Source of the DNA: Kocuria turfanensis
GTDB taxonomy: Bacteria > Actinomycetota > Actinomycetes > Actinomycetales > Micrococcaceae
Length of the DNA: 64,000 nucleotides
Assembly: GCF_001580365.1 (NCBI RefSeq)
Contig: NZ_CP014480.1
Location: forward strand, 1,923,008 to 1,987,007
Direction: 5' to 3'
A program made the translations under genes and the position numbers. The notes under the pieces were generated by a model. The model saw only the letters and a program-made list of their open reading frames with translations, searched no databases and was not told where the DNA came from. Positions 53,143 to 60,777 of this stretch are shown in pieces (within the stretch, counting starts at the first letter, position 1; each line of letters starts with the position of its first letter).

Positions 53143-53769
53143 TCAGCCGCCGGCGGGCCCGGCCGCCGCACCCCGTGCCAGCAGGCCGCACACGGCATCG
53201 ACCCACTCGTCCGTCACGGGCCGGCGCAGCATCACGACCCGGTGCAGCGCCGCGCCCACCAGGGCGTCCGCCACCTCGGCGGCGGTGACCCCCGGCCCCC
53301 ACTCCCCGCGGTCCCGGGCCCGGCGGACCAGGGCGTCCAGCGGCTGCTCCGTGGCGGCCAGCCGCCGGGCGACGACCGCCTCCACCTCGTGGGAGACCCC
53401 GTCCGCCAGGGCCACGAGCAGCAGGGCCCGGCCGCCGGGGGTGGCCAGGTGCCGCGCCAGCGGCCCGAGCACGGAGGCCAGGTCGGTGCGCAGCCGGCCC
53501 GTGTCCGCCGGCGCCCCGAGGGCGTCCAGCTGGTGCTCCAGGGCTGCGACGACGAGCGACCCGCGGTCCGGCCAGCGCCGGTACACGGAGGTCCGGTGGA
53601 CGCCCGCCCGCCGCGCGACCCGGTCGACGCTCAGCGCGTGCGGTCCCGACACGGCCAGCTCCTCGAGCGTGGCGGCCAGCACCACGCCGTCGATGGGCAC
53701 GGCGGGCCGTCCCACCCGGCCGGGAGACCGTGCCGGGCGGGGCTCGGGGGTGGAGCCGGTGGCGGACAT
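53143..53769 (-). CDS. TetR-family regulator of the adjacent glycosyltransferase
   Basis: A 208-residue TetR regulator. The HTH near residues 33-75 reads ALSVDRVARRAGVHRTSVYRRWPDRGSLV. The C-terminal domain belongs to the TetR_C_11 type. It is divergent from a glycosyltransferase gene, with a perfect palindrome between them. A GACAAT box 6 nt before the ATG at 53769 may produce a leaderless mRNA. Confidence 0.88.
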   Translation of the reverse strand: MSATGSTPEPRPARSPGRVGRPAVPIDGVVLAATLEELAVSGPHALSVDRVARRAGVHRTSVYRRWPDRGSLVVAALEHQLDALGAPADTGRLRTDLASVLGPLARHLATPGGRALLLVALADGVSHEVEAVVARRLAATEQPLDALVRRARDRGEWGPGVTAAEVADALVGAALHRVVMLRRPVTDEWVDAVCGLLARGAAAGPAGG

Positions 53770-53865
53770 GCCCTCATTGTCGCCCGCCGCGGCCGCCTAC
53801 GGGTGCCGGCCGCACCGGGAGCTCGCACCGGGAGCCCGCACCGGCGGCCCCGGGCCCCTGGGCGA

Positions 53866-53910
53866 GGCACCTCCCTTAATGCAACAATATGTTGCATTAA
53901 GGGAGGTGCC
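53866..53910. promoter_or_regulatory. perfect 45-bp palindrome: TetR operator and ribosome-site hairpin
   Basis: Arms of 21 bp (53866-53886 and 53890-53910) pair perfectly around ATA. The AT-rich core TGCAACA/TGTTGCA is typical of TetR operators. The right arm contains the ribosome site GGGAGG (53901-53906) of the glycosyltransferase. TATGTT (53888-53893) may be its -10. Confidence 0.85.
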
Positions 53911-53911
53911 C

Positions 53912-55153
53912 ATGGACGTGCTCATCGTCGCCGTCGACACCCGCGGTGGTGTCCAGCCCTACACCGCGCTCGCCGCGGGCCTGCGGGCCCGGGGCCACCC
54001 CACCGTCGTCGCGGCGCCCGAGGATCTCACCTGGCTCCCGGAGCAGCACGGCGTCCCGGCCGTCGCCCTGCCCGGGAGCATGCAGGAGGCCGCCGCGCGC
54101 CTGCCGTCCAGTGAGGGGATGCGCGGTCTGGTGCCGCGCGGGATGCAGGATGAGGTGAGCCGCCAGGCCGCCGTGCGGACCGCCGCGCTCCTGGAGGCCG
54201 CCCCGGAGGCCGGCGTGGTCCTGGCGGGCATCGGGGGTGCCCCCATCGCCCGCGCGGTCGCCGACCGGATCGGGGCACGGTTCCTCCCGGCGCACCTGCA
54301 TCCGCTGGGCCCGGCCACGGGCGCGTTCCCCGGGGTCCTGGCCCCGCACGTGCCCCGGTGGTCGGGGCGGGCCGGCAACCGCCTGGCCCACCGGATCACC
54401 GCCCTGGCGGCGGCCGCCCCCACGCGTCCGGCGGAGCGTGCCGCCCGGACGGCCGCGGGACTCGCGGAGCGCCCCGCCGCCCGGCCGGAGACGGGCGCCC
54501 TGTACGGCATCAGCCCGCAGGTGCTCCCCCAGCCCTCCGACTGGCCGCCCGGTCACGTACTGACCGGCTACTGGTTCCTCGACGACCCGGGGGCCGCCCT
54601 CGACCCCGAGCTCGAGGCGTTCCTGGCCGACGGGCCGCCCCCGGTGGTGGTCGGCTTCGGGAGCATGTCCAGCACCGACGCCCGCCGGGCGTCGCGGACG
54701 GTCACCGCCGCCCTGCGCGCCACGGGCTCCCGCGGCGTGCTGCTGACCGGATGGGGCGGACTCGCCGGCGACGACCCCGGCCCGGGGTTCCTGGTGCGCA
54801 CCGCCGTCCCGCACGACCTCCTGCTGCCGCGGGCGGCGGCCGTGGTGCACCATGCGGGGGCCGGGACCACGGCGGCGGGACTGCGCGCGGGCATCCCCCA
54901 GGTCACGATTCCCTACGGGGTCGACCAGCCGTTCTGGGCGGCACGGGTCCACGAGCTCGGGGCCGGCACCGCCCCCATCCCCCGGAGGCGGCTGACGACC
55001 GAGCGCCTGGTCGAGGCGCTCGAACGGTGCCTGCGGGACGGGTCGCTGCGGGAGCGGGCGCGGCAGCTGGGCGCCGCGATCCGCGCGGAGGACGGCGTGG
55101 GCACGGCCGTGACCCGCCTGGAGACCTGGGCCGCGCTCGACCCGCGGCGGTGA
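53912..55153 (+). CDS. GT1-family glycosyltransferase (UGT/macrolide-type)
   Basis: A 413-residue GT-B glycosyltransferase. The C-terminal nucleotide-sugar motif VVHHAGAGTTAAGLRAGIPQVTIPYGVDQPFWAARV is that of sterol/macrolide/hydroxyaromatic glucosyltransferases. The N-terminus (LIVAVDTRGGVQPYTALAAGLRARGH) binds the acceptor. Such enzymes inactivate drugs or decorate lipids. With its own TetR repressor it looks like an inducible detoxifying enzyme, though the acceptor is unknown. Its stop abuts the stop of the next gene. Confidence 0.9.
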   Translation: MDVLIVAVDTRGGVQPYTALAAGLRARGHPTVVAAPEDLTWLPEQHGVPAVALPGSMQEAAARLPSSEGMRGLVPRGMQDEVSRQAAVRTAALLEAAPEAGVVLAGIGGAPIARAVADRIGARFLPAHLHPLGPATGAFPGVLAPHVPRWSGRAGNRLAHRITALAAAAPTRPAERAARTAAGLAERPAARPETGALYGISPQVLPQPSDWPPGHVLTGYWFLDDPGAALDPELEAFLADGPPPVVVGFGSMSSTDARRASRTVTAALRATGSRGVLLTGWGGLAGDDPGPGFLVRTAVPHDLLLPRAAAVVHHAGAGTTAAGLRAGIPQVTIPYGVDQPFWAARVHELGAGTAPIPRRRLTTERLVEALERCLRDGSLRERARQLGAAIRAEDGVGTAVTRLETWAALDPRR

Positions 55154-56158
55154 TCAGCCCCCGGGCGCGGGCGGGACCACGCTGCGCCGCGGATCGCGGC
55201 CCGGCACCAGGCGGGGGACCAGCCGGACGAGGACCACCATCCCCACCAGCTCCACCAGGGTCTGGGTGACGACGACGAACGGTGTCAGCGCCAGCCGCTC
55301 CGGCAGCGCCAGGGCCAGGGGGAGCACCACGAGGGAGTTGCGGGTGACCCCGCCGAACACCAGGGCCCGGGAGGCCGCCACGTCCAGGCCCGCGACCCGG
55401 GCGGCCAGGACTCCGAGCGGGACCATGGCCACGAGGAAGCCGACGTAGAGGGGCACCACGGTCACGAGGTCGGCCAGCTGCTCCCCCACCCCGCGCACCT
55501 GCGAGGCGATCACGGTGAACAGGGTCAGCGCCATCAGCGGCATCATCGCCGCGGCCGTGGCCGTTACGACCCGGCGTGCCGCGGCGGAGCGCGGCACCGC
55601 CCGCTGCAGCGCCGCGGCCGCCGCGAGGGGCAGGACGATGAGCAGCACGAACGCCTCCACGAAGGGCCCCAGCTCCACCAGGGCGACCGCCTCGGGACCG
55701 GCGAGGACCAGCAGCCAGGCGGGCAGCAGGAGCATCTGGCCCAGCATCAGCAGCGGGGCGGCGGCCAGCAGCCGGTCGGCGGCACCGCCGGCGAGACCGG
55801 TGAAGACGATGACGTAGTCCACGCAGGGAGCCAGCAGCACCAGCAGCACCCCGATCAGCACGGCCTCGTGGTCGGCGACCGCCCGGGAGAGGACGAGCAC
55901 CACGATCGGCACGACGGCGAAGTTCACCACCAGCACGGCCGCCAGGAACCGCAGGTCGGCGAAGGCCCGGCCGATCGCGGCGAACGGGACGGCCAGGAAC
56001 GTGGCGAAGAGCAGCAGCCCCAGCACCGGGGTGACGGCCGGGGCGAGCGCGGGCGCGCCGGGCACCGCCCAGCCGACGAGGAAGGCGGCGGCGATGGCCA
56101 CCAGGTAGACGGCCACCTGGTGGCGTTCGGCCCACGGGGCGGGTGCTGTGCAGCTCAC
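55154..56158 (-). CDS. bile acid:Na+ symporter superfamily exporter (ACR3/arsenite-like)
   Basis: A 334-residue ten-helix protein. LLFATFLAVPF and LLAPCVDYVIVFTGLAGGAADRL match the ACR3 arsenite exporter branch, whose key Cys lies in the APC motif (here present). No arsR or arsC is nearby, so the substrate is uncertain. The GTG at 56158 lies 7 nt after TAGGCT (56171-56166), a leaderless pattern. Confidence 0.82.
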   Translation of the reverse strand: MSCTAPAPWAERHQVAVYLVAIAAAFLVGWAVPGAPALAPAVTPVLGLLLFATFLAVPFAAIGRAFADLRFLAAVLVVNFAVVPIVVLVLSRAVADHEAVLIGVLLVLLAPCVDYVIVFTGLAGGAADRLLAAAPLLMLGQMLLLPAWLLVLAGPEAVALVELGPFVEAFVLLIVLPLAAAAALQRAVPRSAAARRVVTATAAAMMPLMALTLFTVIASQVRGVGEQLADLVTVVPLYVGFLVAMVPLGVLAARVAGLDVAASRALVFGGVTRNSLVVLPLALALPERLALTPFVVVTQTLVELVGMVVLVRLVPRLVPGRDPRRSVVPPAPGG

Positions 56159-56240
56159 CCCTCCCAGCCTAGGTGTCCGCGTCCGGGGGTGTCGGCGGCC
56201 GTCGGCGGCCGGGGACCGGCACCGCCCGGCCGCGGGGTCG

Positions 56241-56276
56241 CGGGCGTCGTTCAGTGCGCGGGCGTCGTTCAGTGCG
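56241..56276. repeat. exact 18-bp tandem duplication at the lacI stop
   Basis: The unit CGGGCGTCGTTCAGTGCG occurs at 56241-56258 and 56259-56276. The lacI stop codon (56269-56271) lies in the second copy, and the first copy holds a duplicate of it just beyond the gene. Confidence 0.9.
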
Positions 56277-57321
56277 CGGGGGTCTCCGCGGCGGGACCGG
56301 CCGGCGCGTCGCGGACCGGGGCGGTGCTGCGGCGCACGACGACGCGGGTGGGCAGTCTCTGCGCCGGGTCGGGGTCCTCCCCGCGCAGCAGCGCCAGCAG
56401 CAGGCGCGCGGTCTGCAGCCCCTGGTCCCGGACCGGCTGGCGGACGGTGGTGAGGTCGACCAGCTCCGCGAGAGGGTGGTCGTCGATGCCGATGACGGAG
56501 ATGTCCTCGGGCACCCGCAGCCCGGCGCGGCGGATGGTGCGCATCGCCCCCAGGGCCATCTCGTCGGAGTGGGCCAGCACGGCGGTGGGCAGCTCGCGGA
56601 CGCTGAGCAGCTTCTCCATGGCCTCGGCGGCGGGCACCCCGCCCCAGTCGGTGGTCACGACGAGCTCCTCGTCGACCGGGACACCGGCGTGGGCCATGGC
56701 CGCGTAGAAGCCCCGCGTGCGCCCCCGGTGGACCGGCTGATCGGCGCGGTCGGGGTCGACGGCGGTGATCATGGCGATCCGGCGGTGGCCCAGGCGCAGC
56801 AGGTGGTCGGTGGCCTGCCGCACGGCGGCGGCGTCGTCGATGGAGACGTAGGGATAGGTCGCGTCCTGGCCGCCGGCGGCGACGATCGTGACGCCCATGA
56901 GCTCCAGGCGGCGCCGTTCGTGGTCCGTGACCGGGACCGCGACCACCACGACCGCGTCGACCTTCCGGCGGGCGGGCAGGCGCTCGAAGAACGCGTGGCG
57001 GCCCTCGGGGTCCCCGACGTGGTAGAGCAGCACGTCGTGACCGGCCTCCCGCAGGACCTCCTCGAGGCCGCCGACCATCTCCCCGAAGTACCAGCGGTCC
57101 AGATGGGGCACGACCAGGGCCACGCTGCGGGTGGCTCCGGTCGCCAGGCGCGAGGCCTCCGGAGAGGCGACGTACTCCAGGCGGCGGGCGACCTCGGTGA
57201 CACGCTCCCTGGTGGCCGCGGCCACGCCGTAGGCGCTGTTGAGCGCCCGTGAGGCGGTGGCCAGGGAGACGCCGGCCTCACGGGCCACGTCCGCCAGGCC
57301 GACGGTTCTCGAGGAGTTCAT
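56269..57321 (-). CDS. LacI-family regulator of the sugar ABC operon
   Basis: A 350-residue LacI/GalR regulator. The HTH and hinge read VGLADVAREAGVSLATASRALNSAYGVAAATRERV. The periplasmic-binding-type core follows. It is divergent from the sugar ABC genes, with TTCGGAAGCGCTTCCGAA palindromes between. ATG at 57321 lies 6 nt after TACACT (57333-57328) with no ribosome site, so it is leaderless. A sugar, likely an alpha-glucoside given the GH13 gene, would be the inducer. Confidence 0.92.
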   Translation of the reverse strand: MNSSRTVGLADVAREAGVSLATASRALNSAYGVAAATRERVTEVARRLEYVASPEASRLATGATRSVALVVPHLDRWYFGEMVGGLEEVLREAGHDVLLYHVGDPEGRHAFFERLPARRKVDAVVVVAVPVTDHERRRLELMGVTIVAAGGQDATYPYVSIDDAAAVRQATDHLLRLGHRRIAMITAVDPDRADQPVHRGRTRGFYAAMAHAGVPVDEELVVTTDWGGVPAAEAMEKLLSVRELPTAVLAHSDEMALGAMRTIRRAGLRVPEDISVIGIDDHPLAELVDLTTVRQPVRDQGLQTARLLLALLRGEDPDPAQRLPTRVVVRRSTAPVRDAPAGPAAETPAH

Positions 57322-57338
57322 GGCCTCAGTGTAGATCC

Positions 57339-57356
57339 TTCGGAAGCGCTTACTAA
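57339..57356. promoter_or_regulatory. LacI operator half-conserved, at the lacI promoter
   Basis: TTCGGAAGCGCTTACTAA matches the first 13 bases of the perfect operator at 57461 but is degenerate in the right half. It lies just upstream of the lacI -10, so the repressor may also control its own gene. Confidence 0.6.
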
Positions 57357-57429
57357 ACAGTTCCCTACCATGACGGTCGGCGACACCCCTACGCGCCATG
57401 GCTCCGCACAGAAGGCTGAAACAAGGGGG

Positions 57430-57478
57430 TTGACACCATCCAAGTATGAGCTGGATCATGTTCGGAAGCGCTTCCGAA
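57430..57478 (+). promoter_or_regulatory. sugar operon promoter with perfect LacI operator
   Basis: -35 TTGACA (57430-57435) and -10 GATCAT (57454-57459) are 18 bp apart. The 18-bp perfect palindrome TTCGGAAGCGCTTCCGAA (57461-57478) covers the expected start site, so binding would block transcription. Confidence 0.8.
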
Positions 57479-57516
57479 ACGGTGGGGCGCGACACCCTTC
57501 CGGAGGAGGAAGTTCC

Positions 57517-58881
57517 ATGACCGATCACCTGGTCACCCAGGACCCTGCCCGTCTGGCGCGCACCAGGCTGCGTGCGCTGGGAGCGGGTGCGGCCGCGCTG
57601 TTCGCCCTGGCGGCCTGCGCCCCTCCCGGCGCCGGCTCCGCCCCGGCGGCCTCCGAGGCGGCCCCCACGGAGGTCTCCACCGACCTGGGCGACGAGCCCG
57701 TCGAGCTGACCCTCTACGACGGCGCCGGGCTCAAGGCCAAGGACGAGGCGCTGATCCGGGCCTTCACCGAGAGGCACCCCAACGTGACCATCACCGGCCG
57801 CTACGACCCCGACGACGTGCAGGCCCAGAACGCCCCGCGCGTGCTGGCCTCGGACGACCCGCCGGACATCGCCCGGGTGATCGCCCTGTCCGACGTGGCC
57901 GAGGACGGGCTGCTGACCGACCTCGACGCCTACGCCGACGCCTACGGCTGGGACGAGCTCCCGGAGGGTCAGCTGGCCCAGTACCGGGTGAACGAGGACG
58001 GGGTGCGCGGCGAGGGCTCCCAGTACACGCTGGCCGACGGCTTCACCGTCACCGGCTTCTACTACAACAAGGACCTGGCCGAGAAGGTCGGGATGAGCGC
58101 ACCTCCGCGGACCATGGAGGAGCTCGAGGGTCTGCTGGCCGAGGCCGAGGACGCCGGCATCGTCCCGATCATGGCCGGCAACCAGACCGGCCAGGTCATG
58201 ACCAGCACGCAGATGATGCTCAACTACGCCCTGGGAGCCGAGTCGCTCAACGAGTGGGTCTTCCACGCCCCCGGGGCCACGATCGACACCCCCGAGGCGG
58301 CCGAGGCCCTGGCCAGGATCCGGGACTGGGCCGAGGCCGGGTACTACCCGGAAGACACCAACGGCACCGACGCCACCGGGGCCCTGGGTCGCTTCGCCGC
58401 CGGCGAGGCCCTGTTCTACCCCTCCGGCAACTGGGACGCCGCCGCCCTGGACGAGCAGATGGGCGACAACGTCGGGTTCTTCCTGCCGCCGGCCCCCGAC
58501 GGGCAGGAACCGGCGACGATGTCGGACCCGGCCTCGAACTTCGCCATCCCGGCCGGCTCCGACGCCAAGGACGCCGCCGCCGCGTTCCTGGACTTCCTGC
58601 GCTCCGAGGAGGCCCGCCAGGTCGTCGTCGACGCCGGGTTCGCGCCCTCGGGCGAGGGCGAGGTCCCGGCCACCGAGCAGGGCTCCGTCACGGCCCAGAT
58701 CCAGGAGGCCTTCGCGCAGCTGGTGGAGGCCGACGGGCAGGTGCAGTTCGTGCAGAACGCCACCAACGGGCTGACCACCACCTGGAACTCCGAGGCCCAG
58801 CGCCTCGTCGACGGGGCCACCACCCCGGAGGACATGCTGGACGCGGTCCAGACCAAGTACGAGGACGAGCTGGGCCGATGA
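57517..58881 (+). CDS. sugar ABC transporter substrate-binding lipoprotein
   Basis: A 454-residue family 1 solute-binding protein. The N-terminus has Arg residues and a lipobox ending at Cys34 (LAAC). ELTLYDGAGLKAKDEALIRAFTERHPNV and the mid-protein YYNKDLAEKVGM are typical of oligosaccharide binders. It would capture an alpha-glucoside or similar sugar outside the membrane. GGAGGAGGAA precedes the ATG. It is the first gene of an operon of binding protein, two permeases and alpha-glucosidase. Confidence 0.92.
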   Translation: MTDHLVTQDPARLARTRLRALGAGAAALFALAACAPPGAGSAPAASEAAPTEVSTDLGDEPVELTLYDGAGLKAKDEALIRAFTERHPNVTITGRYDPDDVQAQNAPRVLASDDPPDIARVIALSDVAEDGLLTDLDAYADAYGWDELPEGQLAQYRVNEDGVRGEGSQYTLADGFTVTGFYYNKDLAEKVGMSAPPRTMEELEGLLAEAEDAGIVPIMAGNQTGQVMTSTQMMLNYALGAESLNEWVFHAPGATIDTPEAAEALARIRDWAEAGYYPEDTNGTDATGALGRFAAGEALFYPSGNWDAAALDEQMGDNVGFFLPPAPDGQEPATMSDPASNFAIPAGSDAKDAAAAFLDFLRSEEARQVVVDAGFAPSGEGEVPATEQGSVTAQIQEAFAQLVEADGQVQFVQNATNGLTTTWNSEAQRLVDGATTPEDMLDAVQTKYEDELGR

Positions 58882-59855
58882 GCACCCTCGACGGTTCCGG
58901 CGGCCCCCTGCAGGGCCTGACCCGGCCCACCCCCGCCCCGGCGGCGCCGGCCGGGCAGGAGCAGGTCCCCGCACAGGCGCCCCGCCCCCGGCGGCGGAGG
59001 AAGAACTGGGGCGGATGGCTGTTCGCGGCCCCCGCGGCCCTGATGTACGCGGTGTTCGTGCTGCGTCCTCTGGCCGCCTCGATCCAGTACTCCTTCTACG
59101 ACTGGGACGGCATCACCGTGGCCACCTTCGTGGGCCTGGAGAACTACGTGCGGGTCTTCACCGACCCGCAGCTGCTGTCCTCGATCTGGCACGCGTTCTT
59201 CCTGATCATCTTCTTCACCGTCGTCCCGGTCACGGTGGCGCTGCTGGTGGCCGGGCTGATCCGGGAGCTGCGCAGCAAGGGCCTGGGCCGGCTGGCCCAG
59301 ACCCTGCTGTTCATCCCCTACGTCATCCCGGCCGCCGCCGCGGCCATCGCCTGGAGCTGGATGTACGCCACCACCGGCGCGGTGAACCAGCTGCTGTCGG
59401 TCGTGGGGCTCGAGTCCGTGACCCGCGCCTGGTTCGGGGACCCGGCCTGGGCGCTGCCGGCGGTGGGGCTGATCGGGACCTGGATCAACCTCGGGTTCTG
59501 CACCATCCTGCTGATGTCCGGCATCGGCAAGATCGACGTCTCCCTCTACGAGGCCGCCAAGCTGGACGGCGCCGGGTTCTTCCAGACCTTCCGGGCGATC
59601 ACCCTGCCCGGGCTGCGCCAGGAGATCGGGGTGTGCGTGACCATCACCGTCATCGCCGCCCTGGCCAGCTTCGACATCGTGTTCATGGCCACCCAGGGCG
59701 GGCCCGGGTACTCCACCATGGTGCCCGGTGTGCAGGTGTACCGGCTCGGCTTCACCGAGTCCCGCATCGGCCTCGCCTCCGCCCTGGCCCTGGTGCTCAG
59801 CGCGCTCGTGCTGGCCGTGATCCTGCCCCTCCAACGACTGTTCCGGGAGAAGTGA
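58878..59855 (+). CDS. sugar ABC transporter permease (MalF-type)
   Basis: A 325-residue permease. A proline-rich N-terminus of about 40 residues is followed by six helices. The EAA loop reads YEAAKLDGAGFFQTFRAITLPGL. It forms the channel with the next gene. ATG at 58878 overlaps the binding-protein stop (ATGA). Confidence 0.93.
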   Translation: MSTLDGSGGPLQGLTRPTPAPAAPAGQEQVPAQAPRPRRRRKNWGGWLFAAPAALMYAVFVLRPLAASIQYSFYDWDGITVATFVGLENYVRVFTDPQLLSSIWHAFFLIIFFTVVPVTVALLVAGLIRELRSKGLGRLAQTLLFIPYVIPAAAAAIAWSWMYATTGAVNQLLSVVGLESVTRAWFGDPAWALPAVGLIGTWINLGFCTILLMSGIGKIDVSLYEAAKLDGAGFFQTFRAITLPGLRQEIGVCVTITVIAALASFDIVFMATQGGPGYSTMVPGVQVYRLGFTESRIGLASALALVLSALVLAVILPLQRLFREK

Positions 59856-59857
59856 CC

Positions 59858-60682
59858 ATGCGTACCCCCACGAGCACCCGGATCCCCGGGGTCGCGCTGC
59901 TGCTGCTGGCGATGGCCTTCTCGATCTTCCCGCTGCTGAGCATGCTCTGCACCGCCCTGCAGCCCCAGGGCTCCGTGCCGCTGGGCCTGAGCTGGCCCAG
60001 CGACCCGCAGTGGCACAACTTCGTCGACGCCTGGAACGTCGCCGACATCACCACCCTCGCCGGCTCCAGCTTCCTGCTCGTGCTCGGCGTGGTGCCCCTC
60101 GGGGTGCTGCTGGCCACCATGGCCGGCTACGCCCTGGGCCAGCTGCGCGTCCCCGGCGGGTCGGTCCTCTTCGTGCTGCTGCTGCTGGGACTGACCCTGC
60201 CCTTCGAGGTCACCATCGTCCCGCTGTACTACCAGATCCAGGAGATGGGCCTGCTCAACACCCGCCTGGGGCTGATCCTGCCGCTGATCGGGCTGAACAT
60301 GCCCTTCGCCGTGTTCTGGATGCGCGCCCACTTCCTCAACGCACCCGCCGAGCTCTCCGAGGCCGCCAGCATGGACGGGGCCGGCGCCTGGCAGTCCTTC
60401 CGCGCCGTCCACCTGCCCCTGGCGCTGCCTTCCATCGCCTCCCTGGGGCTGCTGATGTTCATCTCCACCTGGAACCAGTTCCTGCTGGCCATCGTGCTGA
60501 TGGACGACCCGGCCAAACGCACCATGGCCGGTGCCCTGCAGAACTTCGTCGGCCAGTACTCCACCGACGTGGTCCTGCTCAACGCCGGGTCCCTGCTGAT
60601 CATGGCCCCGATGATCCTGGTGTTCCTCTTCTTCCAGCGCCACATCGTCAAGGCCATGCTCGCCGGCTCGGTCAAGGGCTGA
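59858..60682 (+). CDS. sugar ABC transporter permease (MalG-type)
   Basis: A 274-residue six-helix permease with the EAA loop SEAASMDGAGAWQSFRAVHLPLA. It pairs with the upstream permease. No ATPase gene follows, so the importer probably uses a shared ATPase such as an MsiK-type protein encoded elsewhere. Confidence 0.93.
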   Translation: MRTPTSTRIPGVALLLLAMAFSIFPLLSMLCTALQPQGSVPLGLSWPSDPQWHNFVDAWNVADITTLAGSSFLLVLGVVPLGVLLATMAGYALGQLRVPGGSVLFVLLLLGLTLPFEVTIVPLYYQIQEMGLLNTRLGLILPLIGLNMPFAVFWMRAHFLNAPAELSEAASMDGAGAWQSFRAVHLPLALPSIASLGLLMFISTWNQFLLAIVLMDDPAKRTMAGALQNFVGQYSTDVVLLNAGSLLIMAPMILVFLFFQRHIVKAMLAGSVKG

Positions 60683-60777
60683 GCCCACGCCGCGGACCGC
60701 CGGCGACCACCGCCACCGGCCTGCGCCCGCGCCTGCCCACCGCTGCTCTTCCACCTTCTTCCACGGACGGAGTCCTC

